64,000 nt of DNA from Methylobacterium sp. R2-1 (lineage in GTDB: Bacteria > Pseudomonadota > Alphaproteobacteria > Rhizobiales > Beijerinckiaceae), in the NCBI RefSeq assembly GCF_014191355.1, contig NZ_JACHWM010000009.1, forward strand, positions 62,001 through 126,000, given 5' to 3'. A model generated the notes under the pieces. The model had not been told where the DNA came from and did not search any database. It saw nothing but the letters and a program-made list of their open reading frames with translations. Both the position numbers and the translations under genes were made by a program. Shown piece after piece: positions 26,610 through 35,107 of the stretch; position 1 is the first letter of the stretch; every line of letters begins with the position of its first letter.

Positions 26610-27752
26610 ATGCGCCTGAAGTTCGGACTTGCCGCCCTGCGTTGGCCCACCTTGGGCATGCTGGCCGCCCTGTCCGTCGCTGGGCCGGCCTTCGCCGCCG
26701 CCCCGCCGGCCCAGCCGGCGGAGGGTCCTGGGGGCATCGGCGATAAGTCTGCCACGATCACCAAGCGTGCGGTGGGCAAGGCGAGTGCGGCGACCTACGC
26801 CTTCTACAAGGCCGGTCCGGCGCCCGAGGGCGGGCGGCCGGTCGCGGTTTTCCTGCACGCCTGGGGCGCAACGAACCCGCAGGCCTACGGCGCCTGGATC
26901 GACCATCTCGCCCGCAACGGCTGGCTCGTGCTGTTCCCGCGCTTCCAAGAGGTGAACCGCACCCGGCCCGCGGACGCGCCGGCCACCGCTGCGCGCCTGC
27001 TCAAATCCGCGTTTGCCGACCTCGCGAACGACGCTGATGCGAAGCCGGATACCGGCCGCCTCGCCCTGATCGGCCACTTGGCCGGCGCGCCGCTCGCCGC
27101 CCACCTCGCGGCGGAAGCCGGGCAGGAAGGTCTGCCCGTGCCGAAGCTCGTCTACGTCGTGATGCCCGGTGGCATCGCCCGGGATGCCAAGTCCCGCGGC
27201 ATCCCGCTCGGCGACCTCGAGGGTATGTCGCCCAAGACCCTGCTGGTGACGGTGATCGGCGACCGGGACGCGCGTGCCGCCGACGCTGCCGCCCGCCGCA
27301 TCCTGCGCGACGCCCATTCCGTGCCGCCGGAGCGCAAGCTGTTCGTGCGGGCGCTCTCGGACGACCACGGCTTCCCGGCGCTGACCGCGACGCTCGCCTC
27401 GCCCGCCGGGCTCGATGCGGCCTATGACGGTGGCGCGATCAAGCTGCCGCCGGACCCGCCGGGGGAGAAGCCGCCGCCCTTCCGCTGGTCGGCGGACATG
27501 GCGCTCTCGGGCGAGCAGACCACCCTGGTCTCGCAGATCAACAACGCCCGCGCCGACAGCCTCGATTTCCTCGCCTTCTGGCGCACCTTCGACATGGCGG
27601 CGGCGGCGGCCTTCGCGGGTAAGGACGCCCAGAGCCTGAAGAACGACCCCGCCTTCAGCGACATGCGCCGTTGGGGCGACGGCTGGCCGGTCAAGCGCCT
27701 CGGCGTCGAGATGCCGAAGGTGCCGGCGACGCCCGCCGCCGTGCAGCGCTGA
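26610..27752 (+). CDS. Secreted alpha/beta-hydrolase-like protein, nucleophile apparently lost
   Basis: A 380-residue protein with a signal peptide (RLKFGLAALRWPTLGMLAAL, cleavage near AFA-AA). It looks like a dienelactone hydrolase-type fold: PVAVFLHAWGATNPQAYGAW (oxyanion strand), GRLALIGHLAGAPLAAHLA (nucleophile elbow), LLVTVIGDRDA (acid) and ALSDDHGFPAL (His). In the elbow, expected G-H-S-x-G, Leu157 stands where Ser or Cys should be. Either the protein is non-catalytic or the alignment differs. The ATG at 26610 is chosen for its signal peptide and GAGAG upstream. A 34-bp gap separates it from the GST gene. Confidence 0.72.
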   Translation: MRLKFGLAALRWPTLGMLAALSVAGPAFAAAPPAQPAEGPGGIGDKSATITKRAVGKASAATYAFYKAGPAPEGGRPVAVFLHAWGATNPQAYGAWIDHLARNGWLVLFPRFQEVNRTRPADAPATAARLLKSAFADLANDADAKPDTGRLALIGHLAGAPLAAHLAAEAGQEGLPVPKLVYVVMPGGIARDAKSRGIPLGDLEGMSPKTLLVTVIGDRDARAADAAARRILRDAHSVPPERKLFVRALSDDHGFPALTATLASPAGLDAAYDGGAIKLPPDPPGEKPPPFRWSADMALSGEQTTLVSQINNARADSLDFLAFWRTFDMAAAAAFAGKDAQSLKNDPAFSDMRRWGDGWPVKRLGVEMPKVPATPAAVQR

Positions 27753-27786
27753 TCGCCGCACCCCGTTCGAAACCGCAGAGGATGTC

Positions 27787-28407
27787 TTGAAGCCGATGAA
27801 GCTGTTCCACTCGCACAGCTCGCCCTTCGTGCGGAAGGTCATGGTGGTTGCCCACGAACTCGGCCTCGCCGAGCGGCTGGAGCTGCTGCCGAGCGCTGTC
27901 CACCCGGTCAAGCGCGACCGCTCGGTGCTGGCGCAGCACCCGCTCGCCCAGGTGCCGACCCTGATCCTCGTGACCGGCGAGAGCCTCGCCGACAGTCGGG
28001 TGATCTGCGAGTATCTCGATGCCGAAGCCGGCCGGCGCCTGTTCCCGGCCGAAGGCCCGGCGCGGTGGCGAGCCCTCAACGAACAATCGACCGCCGACGG
28101 CGTGCTCGATGCCGCCCTGCTGATCCGCTACGAGTTGACCGCGCGGCCCGAATCCGAGCGCTCGGCCGCATGGATCGAAGGGCAGACCGCCAAGATCGAA
28201 AGCGCGCTCGCGTGGTTCGAGGAACACGCGGAGAACTTAGAGGATCGGGTCGATATCGGCACCATCGCGCTTGCCTGCGCGCTGGGCTACCTCGACCTGC
28301 GCTTCTCCGACATCGCGTGGCGCGACGACGCGCCGAGGCTCGCGGCTTGGTTCGCCCGGTTCGAGGAGCGACCCGCCATGATTGCGACGCGCCCGCCCGC
28401 CGGCTGA
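27787..28407 (+). CDS. Glutathione S-transferase family protein
   Basis: A 206-residue GST. The thioredoxin-like N-terminus is KLFHSHSSPFVRKVMVVAHE, where Ser of SSPF would contact glutathione, followed by PLAQVPTLILVTGESLADSRV with the cis-Pro and Ser that bind the gamma-glutamyl group. The helical C-terminal domain includes VDIGTIALACALGYLDLRF. A TTG at 27787 has GAGG five bases upstream; an ATG at 27796 is the alternative. Probably in an operon with the preceding secreted hydrolase-like gene. Substrate unknown. Confidence 0.88.
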   Translation: MKPMKLFHSHSSPFVRKVMVVAHELGLAERLELLPSAVHPVKRDRSVLAQHPLAQVPTLILVTGESLADSRVICEYLDAEAGRRLFPAEGPARWRALNEQSTADGVLDAALLIRYELTARPESERSAAWIEGQTAKIESALAWFEEHAENLEDRVDIGTIALACALGYLDLRFSDIAWRDDAPRLAAWFARFEERPAMIATRPPAG

Positions 28408-28473
28408 CCTTTTGGGGTCTTCCGGCTGGCTCGGCCCTTGCTACGCTCGGGCCGTCCCTTCCGGGAGGCCCTC

Positions 28474-28686
28474 ATGCCCGATTTCGTCGCCGCCGCGCTC
28501 GCGTCCGCCGTCTTCTGCCTCGCCGTCATCGCGCTCAATGCGCTGACCCGCCTCGCGCTCCAGGCTCACCTCGCCCCGGACGGCCTCGCGGAGAACGGTT
28601 TTTTGCAGTTTGGCGGCGCGCTCGCCCTCGCCGGGACGACCTATCGGCGGACGACGCGCCTGCCCGAGCGCCTCATTGGCGATTGA
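28474..28686 (+). CDS. Small one-helix membrane protein, unknown
   Basis: A 70-residue protein with a single N-terminal membrane helix (FVAAALASAVFCLAVIALNA) and a short basic tail. The ATG at 28474 has GGGAGG five bases upstream, which decides the start over the longer frame. No family recognised. Confidence 0.55.
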   Translation: MPDFVAAALASAVFCLAVIALNALTRLALQAHLAPDGLAENGFLQFGGALALAGTTYRRTTRLPERLIGD

Positions 28687-28824
28687 CCCGCATCAGCGGG
28701 TAAAAGGGTTTTGGCCGAGAGGCTTATCCTGCAACGTTGCGCTTCTGGATCGCTTCGCTGACGCTCGCGATGGCGGGGCGGCGCCGAAGCGGTCCAGGAG
28801 CACGACAGACAGCGGCCTAAATCG

Positions 28825-28857
28825 AAAAAAGCCCGCCGCGGGTCCGCCGCGGCAGGC
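28825..28857 (-). terminator. Rho-independent terminator of the amidinotransferase gene
   Basis: On the minus strand GCCTGCCGCGG pairs with CCGCGGCGGGC (one mismatch, 5-base loop) and is followed directly by six T. It lies 44 bp after the amidinotransferase stop. A textbook intrinsic terminator. Confidence 0.85.
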
Positions 28858-28900
28858 TCGGAGGACGAACGTCCCGCCCGTGAACGGGCGAGGCGAGTCC

Positions 28901-30094
28901 TTAGAAGTACGACTTCAGCACGCCGCGGCGGCGCACGTCGAGCGTGGCGCAGTGGAACGAGCCGCCGAACGGGCCGTAGGACAGGAACGGCGCCGGGATC
29001 GGGTCGAAGCCCCAATCCTTCAGGGCCTTGATCAGAGTCGGCTGACTCTGGTCCACGACGATCTTCTTCTCGTCGATGGCGAGCACGTTGATCGAGGTCC
29101 AGGGCGAGCACATCGAGATCTTGCTCATGAAGCCCTCGACCGGGTCGGGGCGCGGGGCGATCAGCACGTCCCACTTCTTGAGCACCGAGGGCAGCTTCTC
29201 GACGTCGATGTAATCGGGGTTGACCAGCACCTTGCCCGGCGCCAGCGGCATGAACGACGAATCGATGTGCATCGGCTGCGGGCAGCGGCTCTCGATCTCG
29301 TGGATGCGGAAGCCCGGGCCGAGGTGGCGGCGCAGCCACTCGATGCCCATCAGGTTCGTCACGTTGGAGCGGGTCACGAACAGGTCGCGGCCGCAGCGCA
29401 CGAAGTCGGCGGCATCGAAGACCGGCTCGAACTCGTTGACCGTGAACTGCATCGGTTCGCCGGCCTTCAGGTTCGGCACCCGGTAGTCGTAGTTGTAGAG
29501 GTCGTCGGTGAGCTGCGGACGCGGCGCGGACGTCCACCGAGCCCCGGCGCGGAAATACTCCTTGAAGAGCGAGCGGTAGGCGTCGCCCTCGAAGTAGCGC
29601 GAGCGCCAGCACATCGGGCTCTCGATGATTTCGTCGCCGATCACGAGGTAGGGGTCGCGCGGGCAGGCGACGCAGAAGCCGCGGGAGGTCCAGCGCGGCG
29701 CCTTGAACTTCTTCGAGAAGTCGACCGCATCCGGGCGGCGCACCTTCACGCCCTCGCCGGCCAGAATCGAGATGAAGTTGTCGAGCTCGGCCTGCGCGAG
29801 CTTCTTCATGAACTTCGGATACTTCCAGCCGGAGGCGAAGCGGTAGAACGGCTGGGCCGCCCGCGGCAGGTTGAAGATCACGGTGAGGTGATGGGTCGGG
29901 ATCGTGGCGCCGTCGAGGGAGCCGACGATCACCTCCTCCAGCGGGTCCCACTCGTTCCAGGCCATTACCGGGCTGCGGGTGGCGGGGATATCCCGGCGGG
30001 ACTCGTAGCCCTCCGAAAAGCCCTTCGTCGAGGCGTCGTCGACCAGGGCGGAATCCGCCATGATCTGCGGCTCGCGATCCATTATCGGCTCCAT
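28901..30094 (-). CDS. AGAT-like amidinotransferase, candidate hopanoid guanidinylase
   Basis: A 397-residue amidinotransferase of the glycine amidinotransferase fold (fivefold pseudo-symmetric propeller). Key residues are visible: MDREP/WNEWDPLEEVIVGS at the start, the acid-base segment PQPMHIDSSFMPLAPG (Asp-His region) and the C-terminal GGSFHCATLDVRRRG with the catalytic Cys, as in AGAT. It should move an amidino group, normally from arginine, to an amine. Start candidates are ATG 30094, ATG 30082 (GGAG six bases upstream), and TTG 30115. It is divergent from hpnL-M-I-J-K, which make bacteriohopanetetrol cyclitol ether from an amino sugar. I infer that it makes the guanidine-substituted cyclitol ether known from Methylobacterium. 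A creatine-type or natural-product acceptor is the alternative. Confidence 0.85.
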   Translation of the reverse strand: MEPIMDREPQIMADSALVDDASTKGFSEGYESRRDIPATRSPVMAWNEWDPLEEVIVGSLDGATIPTHHLTVIFNLPRAAQPFYRFASGWKYPKFMKKLAQAELDNFISILAGEGVKVRRPDAVDFSKKFKAPRWTSRGFCVACPRDPYLVIGDEIIESPMCWRSRYFEGDAYRSLFKEYFRAGARWTSAPRPQLTDDLYNYDYRVPNLKAGEPMQFTVNEFEPVFDAADFVRCGRDLFVTRSNVTNLMGIEWLRRHLGPGFRIHEIESRCPQPMHIDSSFMPLAPGKVLVNPDYIDVEKLPSVLKKWDVLIAPRPDPVEGFMSKISMCSPWTSINVLAIDEKKIVVDQSQPTLIKALKDWGFDPIPAPFLSYGPFGGSFHCATLDVRRRGVLKSYF

Positions 30095-30293
30095 TGAAGC
30101 GGCGTCTCGCGACAATCGTCGCCAGCGTCCACCGCGGGCGCCGCTTTGCTCCCCGGTGTGTCAATCGGGTGATAGACAGGGCTGGGTAAAGCTGCAACCT
30201 GCGGAAACGCTTCCCGCCACCGGCTAAGCTTCGATGGTCGCTTCGGGTGGGATTTCGACAACACAAGCCTTCGCCGATGGTCGAAAGAGGCTG

Positions 30294-31427
30294 ATGAAGC
30301 GTCTCACAACACTGGCATCGATCGTTGGATTGGGCACGGCGCTCGCGCTGTTCCTGTCTTCCGGCGTGTCCGATGTCACCGCAGCCGTCGTGAGCGCGGG
30401 CTGGGGCACGCTCGCCGTCGTGCTGGCCCGCTTTCTCGCCGTCGGTTGGGCGGGTCTCGGCTGGCACGCGGTGTTTCCCCGCGGCGCCGGGCCCACCTTG
30501 CGCGACTGCATCTCGCTGCGTTTCGTGCGCGAGGGCATCAACACGCTGCTGCCGGTGGCGCAGGTCGGCGGAGACCTCATCGGCGCGCGCCTGCTCACGC
30601 GGCGCGGCACGCCGGGCGGCATGGCCGGCGCCAGCATGTTCGTCGATCTGATGACCCAGGCGGTCACCCAGCTCGTCTTCACCATCGCCGGGCTCCTCCT
30701 GCTGATGCAGATCACGGGCGACGGGCCGCTGGTGCGCACCGTCGCGGGCGGCGTACTGCTCGCGATCCCGGCGCTTGCCGCCTTCTACGTCATCCAGCGC
30801 CGCAGCGGCCACCGCGTGATCGAGGCAGCTCTCAGCCGCTTCGCCGCCGGCCGCGAGTGGCGGGCGCTGGGCGCGATCGACGTCCTCTACGAGAACCTGC
30901 GCCGGCTCTATGGCAACCGCAGCCGCGTCGGCGCGGCGCTGCTGATCCACCTCGCCGGCTGGGTCGCCGGCACCGTCGAGGTGTGGATCGCCCTCAACGC
31001 CATGGGCTACTCGGTCAGCTTCGTCGACGCTCTGGTGATCGAGAGCCTGGCTCAGGCCGTGCGCGGCGCCGCCTTCGTCGTGCCCGGCGCCATCGGCGCC
31101 CAGGAGGGTGGCCTGATTGCGCTCGGCGCCTTGTTCGGCATTCCGGCGGAAGCCGCGCTCGCCCTGTCGCTGGTCAAGCGCGTCGCGGACCTCGCCGTCG
31201 GCCTGCCGAGCCTCGCCCTGTGGAACCTGATGGAGCGGAAGGCCGCGGCCTCTCCCGAGCCCGATGGTGCCGAGGCGGTCCGCGAAGGGCTCGGCGCGAT
31301 CCGGGCGCGGCTCGGCCGCCGTCTCGGGCCAGCCCCGCTCGCTCCAGCCTACGGCTTTCCCACCCCGCGGAATCCGGCCGCCCTTTCCTCCGACAACGAA
31401 GCTGGAGCGCTCCAGAAGTGCGCCTGA
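30294..31427 (+). CDS. hpnL: HpnL-family membrane protein
   Basis: A 377-residue integral membrane protein with about seven or eight helices of the lysylphosphatidylglycerol synthase TM-region (UPF0104) fold. Hopanoid-cluster HpnL proteins have this fold. Diagnostic segments are LRFVREGINTLLPVAQVGGD, FVVPGAIGAQEGGLIALGAL and LVKRVADLAVGLPSLALW. The ATG at 30294 has AAAGAGG four bases upstream and precedes the first helix. It overlaps hpnM by 10 bp. The biochemical role of HpnL is unproven; hopanoid flipping or transport is usually suggested. Confidence 0.88.
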   Translation: MKRLTTLASIVGLGTALALFLSSGVSDVTAAVVSAGWGTLAVVLARFLAVGWAGLGWHAVFPRGAGPTLRDCISLRFVREGINTLLPVAQVGGDLIGARLLTRRGTPGGMAGASMFVDLMTQAVTQLVFTIAGLLLLMQITGDGPLVRTVAGGVLLAIPALAAFYVIQRRSGHRVIEAALSRFAAGREWRALGAIDVLYENLRRLYGNRSRVGAALLIHLAGWVAGTVEVWIALNAMGYSVSFVDALVIESLAQAVRGAAFVVPGAIGAQEGGLIALGALFGIPAEAALALSLVKRVADLAVGLPSLALWNLMERKAAASPEPDGAEAVREGLGAIRARLGRRLGPAPLAPAYGFPTPRNPAALSSDNEAGALQKCA

Positions 31428-32041
31428 ACCGCCGCACCCTCCTCGCCACCGCGATCGCAGCGGTCGCAGCCTCGGGAACGCCGCACATCGCCCGTGCCGC
31501 CGAGGATCCGGCGGTCGAGCCCATCAAGCGGCTCTACGCCAAGTTCGAAGAGGCGCTGAAGAACGGCGCGGGCGACCTCAAGAGCCGGCTCGCCGTGGTC
31601 GGCGACACCCTGGCGGCCACCTTCGATACGCCGGCCATGGTGCGCACCGCCGTCGGCCCGAAGTGGAAGACCTTCAAGCCCGAGCAGCAGGAGGCCCTCA
31701 CCGAGACCTTCGGCAAGTACTTCGTCACGCTCTACGCCAATCGTCTCTCGCAGGCGGCGGGCGGCAAGTTCGACATCAAGCCGCAGAGCGAGGAGCGCGG
31801 CCCGAACCGCGTCGTCTCCACCCGCGTCTCGAACAAGGACGGGGACGAGTCGGACGTCGATTACGTCGTCAACGCGAGCAACCGGGTGCAGGACGTGCTG
31901 CTCAACGGCAATGTCAGCGAGGTCGCCTCGATGCGTGCCAGCTTCGCCGACCCGCTCAAGGGCGGCGCCGACGGCCTGCTGAAATTTATGCGCGAACGCA
32001 CCGACGGGATGCTCGCCGCCAAAGTCTCGCCCCGAGAATAG
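31418..32041 (+). CDS. hpnM: HpnM, MlaC-like periplasmic lipid carrier
   Basis: A 207-residue exported protein of the MlaC/Ttg2D family. It has a signal with twin arginines (RLNRRTLLATAIAAVAASG, cleavage near ARA-AE), then the MlaC core VEPIKRLYAKFEEALKNG, KTFKPEQQEALTETFGKY and YVVNASNRVQDVLLNG. The GTG at 31418 overlaps the hpnL stop by 10 bp, so translation is coupled. MlaC proteins carry lipids across the periplasm; in hopanoid loci HpnM is expected to ferry hopanoids with HpnN. Tat export is possible because of the NRR motif. Confidence 0.9.
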   Translation: MRLNRRTLLATAIAAVAASGTPHIARAAEDPAVEPIKRLYAKFEEALKNGAGDLKSRLAVVGDTLAATFDTPAMVRTAVGPKWKTFKPEQQEALTETFGKYFVTLYANRLSQAAGGKFDIKPQSEERGPNRVVSTRVSNKDGDESDVDYVVNASNRVQDVLLNGNVSEVASMRASFADPLKGGADGLLKFMRERTDGMLAAKVSPRE

Positions 32042-32214
32042 GGGCTTAGAAGCATTTCTTCCTGCCGAAGCGCTGAGCGATTCGGCGGCACGAGACCCTT
32101 AAGATGCAACCCTGGGGCCGACCGCGATCCGGTTGGGGCGGCACCCAGGCCTTGACCCACTTAGACCGCCGACCGCGGTCCCCGACCCAAGACAGCAGCG
32201 AGCAACGCCGCGCC

Positions 32215-33411
32215 ATGGACCTGAACGAGCTGCCGGCCTGGATCGCACCCGTGCTTCTGCTGATGGCGCTCGCCGGCTGCGTCTATGCCCTGCTCGCCGC
32301 CCTCCTCGTCGGCCGCTTCGCCGCGCGTCCCTCGCCTGCGCTCGCAGGCGATGCGCCGCGGCCGAGCGTGACGATCCTCAAGCCGCTCTGCGGCCTCGAA
32401 CCGGACCTGTTCGAGAATCTCGAAAGCTTCTGCCGCCAGGATTACGCCGGCCCGGTACAGGTCGTGTTCGGTGTCCAGAACGCCGCCGATCCGGCGATCG
32501 CTGTGGTGCAGCGCCTGCGCACGGCCCATCCCGCCTTGCGGATCGACCTCGTGGTGGATGCGAGCCAGCACGGCTCGAACCGCAAGGTCTCCAACCTCAT
32601 CAACATGTCGGAGCGGATCGCCCACGAAGTCGTCGTGCTGGCCGACAGCGACATGTCGGTGCGGCCGGACTACCTGGAGCGCATCGTCGCCGCGCTGTCG
32701 CAGCCGGATGTGGCCGGCGTGACCTGCCTCTATCACGGCGTTCCGGGCGACCGTGGCCTGTGCGCACAGCTCGCGGCGCTCGCCATCGACGTGCAGTTCG
32801 TGCCCAACGTCATCCTCGGCACCACCTTCGATCTCGCCCGGCCCTGCTTCGGATCGACCATCGCGATGACGGCCTCGTCGCTCGCTCGTATCGGCGGCTT
32901 CCGCGCCTTCAAGGACGATCTGGCCGACGACTATGCCATCGGCGAAGCCCTGCGCGCCACGGGCGGCACGGTGGCGATTCCCGCTCTCACCATCGGGCAT
33001 GCCTGCGTCGATACCGAACTCTCCGGCCTGTGGCGGCACGAGCTGCGCTGGAACCGCACCATCCGCAACGTCGATCCCAAGGGCTATGCCGGGTCGGTGG
33101 TCACTCACGCCTTCCCGCTGGCCCTTCTCGCCGCGCTGATGCCCGGCGCCGGCACCGGCGCCCTGGCCGTGGCCGCGCTGGCGCTCGCCTGCCGCATCCT
33201 GCTGTGCCTTCGCATCGAACGCGCCTTTGGGCTCGCTCCCCATGCCTACTGGCTGTTGCCGATTCGCGACATGCTCTCCTTCATCAACTTCACCTGGAGC
33301 TTCGTCTCGGGTGCGGTGACATGGAAAGGTCACGATTACCGTGTGGTTGCGGACGGTACGCTAATTCCGGAGCACGGCCTCGGTCGCGAGTCGCGCGCGA
33401 CTTCGGTCTGA
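32215..33411 (+). CDS. hpnI: HpnI, hopanoid glycosyltransferase
   Basis: A 398-residue membrane GT2/GT21 (ceramide glucosyltransferase-like) enzyme. An N-terminal helix (APVLLLMALAGCVYALLAAL) precedes the GT-A domain with SVTILKPLCGLEPDL, the D1/D2 motif VVLADSDMSVRPDYLE, a D3 region FKDDLADDYAIGEAL and the (Q/R)xxRW-like HELRWNRTIRN; then two C-terminal helices. In Burkholderia HpnI adds N-acetylglucosamine to bacteriohopanetetrol, the first step toward the cyclitol ether. The ATG at 32215 is chosen at the first helix. HpnK (deacetylase) and HpnJ (ring contraction) are encoded next. Confidence 0.92.
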   Translation: MDLNELPAWIAPVLLLMALAGCVYALLAALLVGRFAARPSPALAGDAPRPSVTILKPLCGLEPDLFENLESFCRQDYAGPVQVVFGVQNAADPAIAVVQRLRTAHPALRIDLVVDASQHGSNRKVSNLINMSERIAHEVVVLADSDMSVRPDYLERIVAALSQPDVAGVTCLYHGVPGDRGLCAQLAALAIDVQFVPNVILGTTFDLARPCFGSTIAMTASSLARIGGFRAFKDDLADDYAIGEALRATGGTVAIPALTIGHACVDTELSGLWRHELRWNRTIRNVDPKGYAGSVVTHAFPLALLAALMPGAGTGALAVAALALACRILLCLRIERAFGLAPHAYWLLPIRDMLSFINFTWSFVSGAVTWKGHDYRVVADGTLIPEHGLGRESRATSV

Positions 33412-33417
33412 ACTCTC

Positions 33418-33510
33418 GAGCATCGTCCCGAAAGGTGGTTGCCGGCTTTCGGGAAAGGACGATGCAAAAACAAAGATCGAGCGCATCGTCCTGAATTCAG
33501 GACGATGCGC
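33418..33510. repeat. Dispersed palindromic repeat, copy B (two units)
   Basis: Unit 1 (33418-33466) opens with GCATCGTCC and closes with GGACGATGC, the reverse complement of copy A. After AAAAACAAAG comes unit 2 (33481-33510), GCGCATCGTCCTGAATTCAG running into GACGATGCGC, a near-perfect dyad centred on GAATTC. It sits between hpnI and hpnJ, 7 bp after the hpnI stop, and may limit read-through or protect the 3' end. Confidence 0.8.
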
Positions 33511-33557
33511 GAACCCTTCACATCAATACTGTCCCGAGCCTTGAGGCCTTGAACCCC

Positions 33558-34982
33558 ATGCGCACGCTTTTCCTGCAGGCCCCCACCTTCGACGGCTTCG
33601 ACGGCGGCGCCGGCTCGCGCTACCAGGCCAAGCGCGAGATCAAGTCGTTCTGGTACCCGACCTGGCTCGCCCAACCGGCGGCTCTGGTGCCGAACTCGAA
33701 GCTGATCGACGCACCGCCGCACAACATCAAGCTCGACGAGATCGTGGCCCAGGCCAACGATTTCGACCTCGTCGTGCTTCACACCTCGGTCCCGTCCTTC
33801 AAGTCCGACGTGAAGACCGTCGAGGCGCTGAAGGCCGCCAACCCGAAGCTGATCGCCGGCCTGATCGGCGCCAAGGTCGCGGTGGATGCCGCCGGCGCCA
33901 TGGCCCAGGCCCCGTGCATCGATTTCTGCGCCCGCAACGAGTTCGACTTCACCGTCAAGGAAGTCGCCGACGGCGTGCCGATGGCCGAGATCAAGGGCCT
34001 GTCCTATCGTGATGCCAACGGCGTCGTGGTCCACAACGAGGACCGCGAGATCATGACGGATATGGACCAGCTTCCCTTCGTCACAAGCGTGTACAAGCGC
34101 GATCTCGAGATGGAGAAGTATTTCATCGGGTACCTGAAGCACCCCTACATCTCGTTCTATTCCGGCCGCGGCTGCAAGAGCCGCTGCACCTTCTGCCTGT
34201 GGCCGCAGACCGTCGGCGGGCACACCTACCGCACCCGCTCGGTCGCCCACGTGATCGAAGAGATCAAGTACTGCATGAAGGAGTTCCCTCAGACGAAGGA
34301 GTTCTTCTTCGACGACGACACCTTCACCGATAACCTGCCCCGCGCGGAAGAGATCGCTCGCGAGCTGGGCAAGCTCGGCGTGACGTGGTCGTGCAACGCC
34401 AAGGCCAACGTGCCCCGCGAGACCCTGAAGGTGCTCAAGGAGAACGGCCTGCGCCTGCTCCTCGTCGGCTACGAGTCCGGCAACCAGAAGATCCTCAACA
34501 ACATCAAGAAGGGCATGCGCGTCGAGGTCGCCGAGAAGTTCACCAAGGACTGCCACGACCTCGGCATCGCCATCCACGGGACCTTCATCGTCGGCCTGCC
34601 GGGCGAGACGAAGGAGACGATCCAGGAGACGATCGCGTTTGCCAAGCGCATCAACCCGCACACGATCCAAGTCTCGCTCGCCGCGCCCTACCCGGGCACC
34701 TTCCTCTACAAGCAGGCGGTGGAGAACGGCTGGCTCGACGTCGAGAATGCCGAACTGGTGGACGAGAACGGCGTGCAGATCGCGCCGCTCCACTACCCGC
34801 ACCTGTCGCACTCGGAGATCTTCTCGGCGGTCGAGGAGTTCTACCGGAAGTTCTACTTCCGCGCCCCGAAGATTGCCTCGATCGTGAACGAGATGGTCCG
34901 CTCGCCGGAGATGATGAAGCGCCGCCTGCGCGAGGGCGTCGAGTTCTGGCACTTCCTGCGGGACCGCAAGGCTGCCGCGTAA
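33558..34982 (+). CDS. hpnJ: HpnJ, hopanoid radical SAM enzyme
   Basis: A 474-residue B12-binding-type radical SAM protein. The N-terminal half (residues 1-150) is a cobalamin-binding fold; the radical SAM cluster motif is GRGCKSRCTFCLWP (C-x3-C-x2-C), followed by FFFDDDTFTDNLPRAEEIA and IHGTFIVGLPGETKETIQET. HpnJ converts the deacetylated sugar of bacteriohopanetetrol into the five-membered cyclitol ether. The ATG at 33558 is used rather than the TTG nine bases before it, whose GAGG lies too close. A perfect terminator hairpin follows. Confidence 0.93.
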   Translation: MRTLFLQAPTFDGFDGGAGSRYQAKREIKSFWYPTWLAQPAALVPNSKLIDAPPHNIKLDEIVAQANDFDLVVLHTSVPSFKSDVKTVEALKAANPKLIAGLIGAKVAVDAAGAMAQAPCIDFCARNEFDFTVKEVADGVPMAEIKGLSYRDANGVVVHNEDREIMTDMDQLPFVTSVYKRDLEMEKYFIGYLKHPYISFYSGRGCKSRCTFCLWPQTVGGHTYRTRSVAHVIEEIKYCMKEFPQTKEFFFDDDTFTDNLPRAEEIARELGKLGVTWSCNAKANVPRETLKVLKENGLRLLLVGYESGNQKILNNIKKGMRVEVAEKFTKDCHDLGIAIHGTFIVGLPGETKETIQETIAFAKRINPHTIQVSLAAPYPGTFLYKQAVENGWLDVENAELVDENGVQIAPLHYPHLSHSEIFSAVEEFYRKFYFRAPKIASIVNEMVRSPEMMKRRLREGVEFWHFLRDRKAAA

Positions 34983-35010
34983 CACCGGGCGCCGCGACAT
35001 CAAAACAGGA

Positions 35011-35040
35011 AAGGCCGGGCGCGAGCCCGGCCTTTCTTGC
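35011..35040 (+). terminator. Intrinsic terminator after hpnJ
   Basis: AAGGCCGGGC pairs perfectly with GCCCGGCCTT over a GCGA loop, followed by TCTTGC. It lies 28 bp after the hpnJ stop and before hpnK, so hpnK may need its own promoter or read-through. Confidence 0.8.
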
Positions 35041-35107
35041 TTCCAGGGCTCTGCCCTGGACCCGCGAGGGGGCTTGCCCTCTCGACACCCGTGACGAGAG
35101 AATTCCC

